Below are positions 1 to 5,134 of a stretch of 5,134 bases of DNA, in pieces (the first letter of the stretch is position 1; each line of letters starts with the position of its first letter). The DNA is taken from assembly GCA_018694455.1 (NCBI GenBank), contig JABHNP010000149.1, positions 1 through 5,134 of the forward strand, given 5' to 3'. The notes beneath the pieces were generated by a model that saw only the letters and a program-made list of their open reading frames with translations, ran no database searches and was not told the DNA's origin. Origin of the DNA: Planctomycetaceae bacterium (lineage in GTDB: Bacteria; Planctomycetota; Planctomycetia; Pirellulales; UBA1268). Made by a program: the position numbers and the translations under genes.

Positions 1-581
1 CAAAGCAGTTCAGGTTCTGTGGTGCTATCCAGCTGTCGTCTTCCCTATTCCAGCAACAGGTATTGAAGCAGTTGCATCAATTTGCAATCGATCTTTCTCG
101 GAGAGCAAAGCTTGCTGGGCTAATAGGAATTGATTTTATTTTGCCTCGAACTCCAATACAGGCAAGGGATCACTCGCCTGTTATTCTTGAGGTCAACCCA
201 AGGCCCACAGCCACCATGGAGTTGTTCGAACGCCGTACTGGTCGTAGCCAGGCAGGAACACATCTCGCATCGCTAGGGTTTCAATTGCCACGAGAGTCAA
301 CCACTCTGCAGCGTCAGAGTAATATGTATTGGGGGAAGGCCGTGCTTTTTGCCAACAAGTCACTTGATGTCTCTTCATCCGTTGAACGACATCTTCTAAA
401 GTGTTCATTACGTATGCAGGGGTGTGAACTTGGTTGGCCGATGGTTTCAGACTTGCCGTGTTCTGGAACCATTATTCAGCCCGGCCATCCAATCGTGAGT
501 GTTTTTGGATGCGCAGAGTCACCGCGGCGTGCACTTAGGGTGTTACGAATGCATGTTAGTGAAGTTATGCAGGGACTGTGA
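1..581 (+). CDS. ATP-grasp domain ligase, C-terminal part (5' truncated by window edge)
   Basis: The reading frame is open from the left edge (first whole codon at position 3) to TGA at 579-581, giving about 192 residues, so the TTG at 63 is an internal codon and not a start. The fragment begins KQFRFCGAIQ and then shows the end of an ATP-grasp fold: GLIGIDFIL (about residues 39-47), then VILEVNPRPTATMELFER (about 60-77). The Glu and Asn of EVNPR are the usual Mg-ATP ligands of the superfamily. A tail of about 100 residues follows, with GKAVLFA and a DLPCSGTIIQPGHPIVSVFG stretch. This arrangement resembles the predicted ATP-dependent carboligases of COG2232, which join a carboxylate to an amine or similar nucleophile through an acyl-phosphate. 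The substrate cannot be read from this part. Some relatives are linked to methanopterin or methanofuran cofactor synthesis, but nothing in view confirms that role. The gene converges with the acetyltransferase gene, 12 bases away, with no clear terminator between them. Confidence 0.85.
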   Translation, partial: KQFRFCGAIQLSSSLFQQQVLKQLHQFAIDLSRRAKLAGLIGIDFILPRTPIQARDHSPVILEVNPRPTATMELFERRTGRSQAGTHLASLGFQLPRESTTLQRQSNMYWGKAVLFANKSLDVSSSVERHLLKCSLRMQGCELGWPMVSDLPCSGTIIQPGHPIVSVFGCAESPRRALRVLRMHVSEVMQGL

Positions 582-593
582 GTAAAAAGTGTT

Positions 594-1109
594 TTATCCG
601 GCAAGTCTTCTAGGTGTTTGCTCTTCATTCGCTTCAGCAAGAAAATGCATCAAGTAAGCATCCTCCGTAGTGTCTTGATAAAAGTCACGCAAAACACTTG
701 TCGCAAGAAATCCTAGTGAACGGAAGAAAACTTGTGCCGGAAGATTCGTTTCACGGACTTCGAGTACAATCCTATTGCGTCGTTGAGTACTGAGTTTTGA
801 AATTAATTTAGTCAGCATCGCTGTGCCAATTCCAAGCCGCCTGTGTGTGCGAGCGACAGCAAAGTTAAGGATATGAACTTTTGTTCGATGAAGTTCATAC
901 AGCATGTATCCGACAACACCACCGCTTATCTCGGCAACTACACCTATGCAGTTTCGTTGCCTCAAGCATCTAGTGAAATCAGTATCAGCCCACGGGAACT
1001 CAAAAGATTCTTCCTCAATACAAAGAATTTCTGCCATGTCCCGGCGTATCATCCAGCGAATGTGCACCTGGTCTACTGAGGAAAGCTGGTGGTCGTAGGT
1101 GGTTTTCAC
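594..1109 (-). CDS. rimI: RimI-like GNAT family N-acetyltransferase
   Basis: This is a 171-residue GNAT protein that transfers acetyl from acetyl-CoA to an amine, probably a protein N-terminus. E. coli RimI acetylates ribosomal protein S18. I chose GTG at 1107-1109 as the start because GGAGA lies 7 bases upstream. The frame stays open to a TTG at 1233-1235, but those 42 extra residues show no family character. Visible parts are IRRDMAEILCIEEESFEFPW (about residues 21-40), a beta-strand pair GVVGYMLYELHRTKVHILNFAV (about 64-85), the acetyl-CoA pyrophosphate-binding motif RRLGIG (90-95), VLEVRETN (115-122), and SLGFLATSVLRDFYQDTTEDAYLM near the end. The length suits RimI (about 150-170). E117 matches the catalytic Glu of E. 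coli RimI, but the position of its catalytic Tyr115 is Phe129 here. The family call is firm; the substrate is an inference. The gene is transcribed alone, divergent from the lipoprotein gene and convergent with the ATP-grasp gene. Confidence 0.9.
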   Translation of the reverse strand: MKTTYDHQLSSVDQVHIRWMIRRDMAEILCIEEESFEFPWADTDFTRCLRQRNCIGVVAEISGGVVGYMLYELHRTKVHILNFAVARTHRRLGIGTAMLTKLISKLSTQRRNRIVLEVRETNLPAQVFFRSLGFLATSVLRDFYQDTTEDAYLMHFLAEANEEQTPRRLAG

Positions 1110-1116
1110 AAGATTT

Positions 1117-1121
1117 TCTCC
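1117..1121 (-). promoter_or_regulatory. Ribosome binding site deciding the GTG start of the RimI-like gene
   Basis: On the minus strand the sequence reads GGAGA, then 7 bases, then GTG at 1109. This is the best Shine-Dalgarno match and spacing near any candidate start of this gene. A second in-frame GTG at 1128-1130 and the far upstream TTG at 1233-1235 lack such a site, and the first ATG (1050-1052) would cut into the residues leading to the conserved IRRDM segment. Confidence 0.7.
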
Positions 1122-1175
1122 AAGGCTCACTTTGGCTCGATGTATAAAAAAGGTGTATTGTGCGTGTGTTTTAGT

Positions 1176-1197
1176 AACTGGCTTTCTGTAGCCAGTT
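1176..1197. repeat. Perfect 8-bp inverted repeat in the divergent intergenic region
   Basis: AACTGGCT (1176-1183) and AGCCAGTT (1190-1197) are exact inverted copies around the 6-base loop TTCTGT. It lies in the 241-base region between the RimI-like gene (minus strand) and the lipoprotein gene (plus strand). On the plus strand the stem runs into TTTTGATT, of which only two T's fall after the stem, so it is a weak candidate for an intrinsic terminator. On the minus strand no T-run follows. A spaced palindrome of this size also suits a dimeric repressor site acting on one or both divergent genes, or a hairpin in a leader RNA. I cannot choose between these. Confidence 0.55.
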
Positions 1198-1350
1198 TTG
1201 ATTCTGCGAGACGCTAGCAGGTCTTGTCGAGTCAACCAAGATGTTTCCTCCGCACGAAACTGCCTTGACCGCCTCGTAGAAAGTGCCTACTTTCCCATGG
1301 TCTGCCAGCCACCGTTTTGTGTTGGCTTCCCTCGATTGTTGGATAATTGC

Positions 1351-3129
1351 ATGAATTGGTTGCACATGCTTTCGCAACGACTGCGAGGCCAAACATATTG
1401 CCTGCTTTGTTCGTTGGTTTTTCTTGTTGTGGTGTCTGCTGGATGTGCGGGGCCAGCAATTCGTAGTCAAAGCCCTGAGCTTGAAGCGTTAGCAGCTGTT
1501 GAATCTGCAACACAGCTAGTCGGTGACTATGCTTCGCCATGGGGACTAAACAGCCAACGAGTTGAAAGGGCTGCACTAATAACTGGCTTGGCCGACACGG
1601 GGAGTGATCCACCGCCGGATCCACGTCGGCAAATGCTCCTAGAGGATATGCAAGCAAGAGGAGTGGTGGACCCAAATCAATTATTAGCGTCGCGTTCAAC
1701 GGCACTTGCTTGGGTCAGTGGAGTACTACATCCGGGTATTCGAAAGGGCGATAGGTTTGATGTCGTTGTTGAAGTGCCTGGAAACCACGATACAACGAGC
1801 CTTTCAGGTGGTTGGCTTATGGAAGCCCGGCTTGTTGAGATGGCCGTTCTCGGAAATCGTATCCGTGATGGTCATACACTAGGAGTGGCAGAGGGGCCGT
1901 TGCTCGTTGATCCAGTCTCTGCCGGTGTTGTTGATTCTGTTGCAACACTTCGTGGCCGAGTGCCAGGCGGCGGTGTTTCTCTGGCTTCACGGTCGATAGG
2001 TTTGTCAATAAATTCAGAGCATCGATCTATTGGCCTTTCAAAACGAATAGGCGACTGCATTAATCAAAGGTTTCACGCAATCATTCGAGGTGTGAAACGA
2101 GGTGTTGCGACTCCGAAGACGGACCGTTTTGTCGAGCTCGAGGTTCCTGAGGTTTATAGGAATAACTTAGGCCGTTACGTAAGTGTGATTCGGTCGTTAG
2201 CGGTTGCTGAACCAAGTGGCAATCGACATGCAAGATTAGAGCTTCTTTCGAGACAGCTTGAGGATCCGGTTACTGCACCAAGGGCTGCCTTACGACTTGA
2301 AGCCATCGGGAAAGAGGCGATTGGTATTCTTCGTGACGGGCTTGAATCGAAGGATGCGGAAGTACGATTTGTGTCGGCTGAGGCGCTAGCATATCTAGGA
2401 GAGTCACTTGCAGGCGAAAAATTAGCTGAAGCGGCTCGTGATTTGAGAAGCGAGCGTCCTAAGGCATTGGCCGCACTTGCCATTTTAGATGATGCAAATG
2501 GCATTGATGCACTACGTTCCCTTCTCGGTAGTCGTAGTGCAGAAACGAGATATGGTGCTTTTCGTGGTCTTTCAATGATTGACGCTCGGCTACCTGATAT
2601 TCGTGGCGAAATGCTCGGTGAAGCATGTTGGCTTCACGTTCTTGATGTTCGCGGTGAACCTCTCATCCATGCCACCCGGGCAGCACGAGCCGAAGTAGTG
2701 CTCTTCGGGGACTCACATCCGGTGAGTGATGGGCTACGGGTTGAAGCTGGGCCATCAATTGTTGTTGTGGTTGAGGAGGAGGAAGCAGCGGTAAGCTGCT
2801 TCCGACCAAATGAACCTGATCTCGTGACAACAGTTGTCCCTCAAGTAGAGGATATTATTCATGCCATTGTGGAGTGTGGTGGTGGGTATCCAGATATTAT
2901 TCAGTTTTTGCAGCAAGCGACATCACAACGGAAGATAGAAAGTCGTCTCGCGTTTGATGCTATTCCTACTGAGTTTGATGGACGGTTGAGTGTGCCGCGG
3001 GGCGTCATCGAAAAGAAGCGAGATGTAAAAAAAGAAAAGATAAAAGATAGTGGTGATGATGACAGTGAAGAAACCCAAGGTTTTTGGCCTTCTCTGTTTG
3101 ACACAGCATCATTGGAATTTGGCGCATGA
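1351..3129 (+). CDS. Predicted lipoprotein with FlgI (P-ring)-like region and HEAT-like repeats
   Basis: The protein has 592 residues. I chose ATG at 1351 because it gives a normal export signal: MNWLHMLSQRLRGQ, then a hydrophobic run CLLCSLVFLVVVSAGC with a lipobox-like end (Cys32; Ser rather than Leu at -3). The ribosome site is weak; ATG 1366 is possible, and the frame is open back to 1198 without export or family character. Residues about 61-190 resemble flagellar P-ring protein FlgI: RVERAALITGLADTGSDPPP matches its VxGLxGTGDS stretch, then GDRFDVVVEVPG and GGWLMEARL. Residues about 230-285 (SKRIGDCINQRF, VELEVPEVYRNNLGRYVSVI) match later FlgI segments. Residues about 290-410 are alpha-helical, Ala/Leu-rich HEAT-like repeats. 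The next 140 residues match nothing I recognise, and a Lys/Asp/Glu-rich tail (about 554-585) ends the protein. FlgI is usually about 370 residues, secreted but not lipidated, and has no HEAT repeats, so this is a homologue with a different job, probably an envelope scaffold. The stop overlaps the smc start. Confidence 0.8.
   Translation: MNWLHMLSQRLRGQTYCLLCSLVFLVVVSAGCAGPAIRSQSPELEALAAVESATQLVGDYASPWGLNSQRVERAALITGLADTGSDPPPDPRRQMLLEDMQARGVVDPNQLLASRSTALAWVSGVLHPGIRKGDRFDVVVEVPGNHDTTSLSGGWLMEARLVEMAVLGNRIRDGHTLGVAEGPLLVDPVSAGVVDSVATLRGRVPGGGVSLASRSIGLSINSEHRSIGLSKRIGDCINQRFHAIIRGVKRGVATPKTDRFVELEVPEVYRNNLGRYVSVIRSLAVAEPSGNRHARLELLSRQLEDPVTAPRAALRLEAIGKEAIGILRDGLESKDAEVRFVSAEALAYLGESLAGEKLAEAARDLRSERPKALAALAILDDANGIDALRSLLGSRSAETRYGAFRGLSMIDARLPDIRGEMLGEACWLHVLDVRGEPLIHATRAARAEVVLFGDSHPVSDGLRVEAGPSIVVVVEEEEAAVSCFRPNEPDLVTTVVPQVEDIIHAIVECGGGYPDIIQFLQQATSQRKIESRLAFDAIPTEFDGRLSVPRGVIEKKRDVKKEKIKDSGDDDSEETQGFWPSLFDTASLEFGA
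3126..3129 (+). other. ATGA stop/start overlap joining the lipoprotein gene to smc
   Basis: The TGA stop of the lipoprotein gene (3127-3129) overlaps the ATG of smc (3126-3128). Overlaps of this kind normally mean one mRNA with translational re-initiation. The weak Shine-Dalgarno of smc (GGA at 3114-3116) fits dependence on ribosomes arriving from the upstream gene. Confidence 0.85.
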
Positions 3130-5134
3130 TAACACTGAAAGCCCTAGAGCTTTTCGGATTCAAGAGTTTCGCTGACAGAACACGATTTGAGTTTCCGGAA
3201 GGTATTACCGTTGTTGTTGGTCCAAATGGATCAGGTAAGTCAAATGTCGTAGATGCAATTAAGTGGGTGCTTGGTGAGCAATCGGTGCGCAACCTTAGGG
3301 GAAAGGCATCGACCGATGTTATCTTCGCGGGTTCAGCGGCACGCAAGGCATTGAATGCTGCTGAAGTTTCACTGGTTTTTGATAATTCAGCTCGAGAACT
3401 GCCTGTTGAATCTGATGAAGTACGGATTATGCGGCGGGTCTATAGAAGTGGAGAGAGTGAGTACCTTGTCAATGACGGAATCAGCCGGCTTCGAGATATC
3501 CGTGAGATTCTTAGTGGAACTGGTGCGGCAACAGATGCATATAGTGTCATTGAACAAGGTCGTGTTGATGCATTACTGGTAGCATCTGGTAAAGAGCGGC
3601 GAGCAGTTTTTGAAGAAGCTGCTGGGATTACTAAATTCCGTGCTCGTCGAGCTGAAGCAATGCGGCGATTGGACCGCACAGAGCAAAATCGTCAGCGATT
3701 AGCAGATATTGTAGGTGAGGTAGCAGCTCGCCTAGAGACAGTAAAAAAACAAGCCAGCCGTGCTCGTCGTTGGAAGCGAATGACAGAAAAGCTCCAAGCT
3801 TTTCGGTTTGCTGCCGCCTCAGCAGATCTAGTGGGTGCAAATACTTTGCTTGAGGAGGTTCTGTTATCAACTCAAGAAGCCAAGGTTCGGTCTGAAGCAG
3901 CACAAGCTGAAAAGTTAAGTGCAGAAGTGACACTCAAGAATCTTGGGGAAGAGCAGAAGAAGATTGAGCCAGAGCTAGCATCCATCCAGGAAGAGCTTGC
4001 TGCTGATCGGGAAAATGTCGTCGCAGTCGAGGCGAAACGTGAGGCGCTGCGAGGCCGTTGCGTAGATGTCGAGGAAGAACTGGAATCAGCGGTGAGTGTT
4101 GTATGCTTTAATAAGACTCAGCTGCAGTCAACGTCACAAGCTATCAAAGTGGTTCAAGCTGATTATGATTCATCATCGAATGATCTACGCCGCGTTGAAT
4201 GCGAACTACGGGAGCAAGAAGAGGCAATTGTTGGTTCGCGTGAAGATGCCCAATCTGCTCAGAAACGTTTGTCTGAATTGAGAGAGACAAAAGAACAACA
4301 ATCACTTGAGCGTCAAAAAGTCGAGGCCGTTGTAGTGCAGCGACGAGAGGAAGCGAAAGCTGCTTTAGATGCTGTGGAGCGATGTCAGAATGGACTTGAT
4401 AAATCCTGGGCGCTGGTGCACCGTTTGGAAGAGGGGGCAGCGTCGCTCGAAGGCACTGTTGATGTTCTAACCCAACGAAGAATTGAATTACAGTCTCGAC
4501 ATGAACAACTTGATGCTGAACAACTTGGTGCAACCCATCGAGTTGAACTGGCCTGGCAGAATTTAGCTGAGAGGCAAGGTCGACTTGAGGTTCTTCGGGA
4601 TCGCCAGCAGTTGCTTGAGGATTTGATTGCATCGCACGAGGGTGTTTCTGAGGCTACCCGACAAGTTCTAAATCAATTTTCAGATGAAATTCCTGGTCTG
4701 TGTGGCTTGCCGTCAGACCTGATCGTTGCTGATAGTCAGTGGGCTGGACTTGTAGATATAGCAGTTGGTGTACTTGGTCAGCGGATTGTTGTAGAGCGTT
4801 TGTCGGACATGCTTGACTGGTGTGACAGGTGGAAACGCTCGCTCTCTACTCAAGGATTAATTGCAGCGAGCGGTCGCGTCGGTTTTTTAGCCATTGATAA
4901 ATTGCCGGAACCGCCGCCTTTGGAAATTCAAGAAATATTTGGCGATGGTGGTATTGGTGTTATTGGCAGGCTAGATCGACTTGTTTCAGGTGAAATCAAA
5001 GAGTTAAGAGAAAACGAAGAAGAGCGGTCACTGGTAATATCTGGTGAATACGACACAGCTGAATCTGATGATAAAATCGCGGATAAGCAAGATCACGTAG
5101 ATGCAAGTAATCTTTTAAGACGGCGTCTTCTTGG
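3126..5134 (+). CDS. smc: Chromosome segregation/condensation ATPase SMC, N-terminal 669 codons (3' truncated by window edge)
   Basis: The frame opens at ATG 3126 and has no stop before the right edge. SMC dimers organise and help segregate the chromosome by ATP-driven loop extrusion, usually with ScpA and ScpB. In order: MITLKALELFGFKSFADRTRFEF is the typical first strand of the head; GPNGSGKS at residues 32-39 is Walker A; WVLGEQSVRNLRGK (47-60) includes the region of the arginine finger; DVIFAGS (64-70) follows; VIEQGRVDALL (141-151) carries the Q-loop Gln144; and RAVFEEAAGITKFRARRAEAMRRL (159-182) leads into the coiled coil. Residues about 171-515 are a long charged coiled-coil arm rich in Glu, Gln, Arg and Leu. 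The hinge begins near residue 524 (GLCGLPSDLIVADSQWAGLVDIAVGVLGQRIVVE). The second half of the hinge, the return arm, the signature motif and Walker B lie off the right edge. The gene overlaps the lipoprotein gene by ATGA; GGA about 9 bases upstream is a weak ribosome site, so translation is probably coupled. Confidence 0.97.
   Translation, partial: MITLKALELFGFKSFADRTRFEFPEGITVVVGPNGSGKSNVVDAIKWVLGEQSVRNLRGKASTDVIFAGSAARKALNAAEVSLVFDNSARELPVESDEVRIMRRVYRSGESEYLVNDGISRLRDIREILSGTGAATDAYSVIEQGRVDALLVASGKERRAVFEEAAGITKFRARRAEAMRRLDRTEQNRQRLADIVGEVAARLETVKKQASRARRWKRMTEKLQAFRFAAASADLVGANTLLEEVLLSTQEAKVRSEAAQAEKLSAEVTLKNLGEEQKKIEPELASIQEELAADRENVVAVEAKREALRGRCVDVEEELESAVSVVCFNKTQLQSTSQAIKVVQADYDSSSNDLRRVECELREQEEAIVGSREDAQSAQKRLSELRETKEQQSLERQKVEAVVVQRREEAKAALDAVERCQNGLDKSWALVHRLEEGAASLEGTVDVLTQRRIELQSRHEQLDAEQLGATHRVELAWQNLAERQGRLEVLRDRQQLLEDLIASHEGVSEATRQVLNQFSDEIPGLCGLPSDLIVADSQWAGLVDIAVGVLGQRIVVERLSDMLDWCDRWKRSLSTQGLIAASGRVGFLAIDKLPEPPPLEIQEIFGDGGIGVIGRLDRLVSGEIKELRENEEERSLVISGEYDTAESDDKIADKQDHVDASNLLRRRLL

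Noticed and set aside
583..596. TAAAA-AGTG-TTTTA hairpin between the convergent stop codons as a bidirectional terminator.
   Set aside because: The stem is five A-T pairs only, too weak to call. It also includes the stop codon of the RimI-like gene.
1141..1146. TATACA on the minus strand as a -10 box for the RimI-like gene.
   Set aside because: There is no -35-like hexamer at 16-18 bases, and AT-rich hexamers of this kind occur by chance.
1110..1235. N-terminal extension of the RimI-like protein to the TTG at 1235.
   Set aside because: The extra residues have no GNAT character, TTG has no ribosome site, and the region holds the intergenic palindrome. GTG 1109 has a good Shine-Dalgarno.
1279..1294. 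GAAAGT-GCCT-ACTTTC inverted repeat upstream of the lipoprotein gene.
   Set aside because: It has only six base pairs and no T-run or placement next to a promoter or start. It is within chance expectation for this length.
1342..1347. GATAAT just before the ATG at 1351 as a -10 promoter box.
   Set aside because: No spaced -35 partner, and a start site there would fall inside the chosen coding start. It would make sense only if translation began at ATG 1366.
1198..1350. Extension of the lipoprotein frame upstream to 1198.
   Set aside because: It would bury the signal peptide 51 residues inside the protein, and the extra residues look like translated noncoding DNA.
1171..1705. Overlapping minus-strand open frames opposite the intergenic region and the start of the lipoprotein gene.
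   Set aside because: No recognisable domains, and they overlap a well-supported export signal and FlgI-like sequence on the other strand.
3355..3582. Plus-strand 75-codon open frame inside smc.
   Set aside because: It is a shifted frame within the conserved SMC head, which is continuous in the correct frame.
4144..4632. Long minus-strand open frame (162 codons) opposite smc.
   Set aside because: It is a Gln/Leu/Pro-rich mirror of the SMC coiled coil with no family motif. The opposite frame is securely smc.

Overview
The window looks like core chromosome of a planctomycete, probably of the Pirellulales. This placement is an inference from protein character. The acetyltransferase has the planctomycete-looking N-terminal run IRRDMAEILCIEEESFEFPW, and a lipoprotein that joins a FlgI-like domain to HEAT-like repeats sits directly in front of smc. 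Base composition and codon use look even throughout. I see no mobile element, CRISPR array, tRNA or rRNA.

Layout, left to right. (1) Positions 1-581, plus strand: the 3' part of an ATP-grasp ligase gene whose start lies off the left edge. (2) Positions 594-1109, minus strand: a RimI-like GNAT N-acetyltransferase, convergent with the first gene with 12 bases between the stop codons. Its start is a GTG with a clear Shine-Dalgarno, well inside the longest open frame. (3) Positions 1110-1350: a divergent intergenic region of 241 bases holding a 22-base inverted repeat. (4) Positions 1351-3129, plus strand: a predicted lipoprotein with a flagellar P-ring (FlgI)-like region, then HEAT-like repeats, an unassigned C-terminal region and a charged tail. 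(5) Positions 3126-5134, plus strand: the N-terminal 669 codons of the chromosome condensation ATPase SMC, open at the right edge. It covers the Walker A half of the head, the first coiled-coil arm and the first half of the hinge.

The lipoprotein and smc genes share the four bases ATGA and are almost certainly one transcript with coupled translation. A cell-envelope protein with P-ring homology is therefore tied to a chromosome organiser with no other flagellar gene in view. That pairing is the most unusual thing here. The ATP-grasp and acetyltransferase genes are separate units with no visible functional link to the smc operon. I found no convincing evidence of a wholly new system. The best leads are the P-ring-like/HEAT lipoprotein coupled to smc, a charged insertion in the SMC hinge, and a Phe in place of the catalytic Tyr of the RimI-like enzyme.
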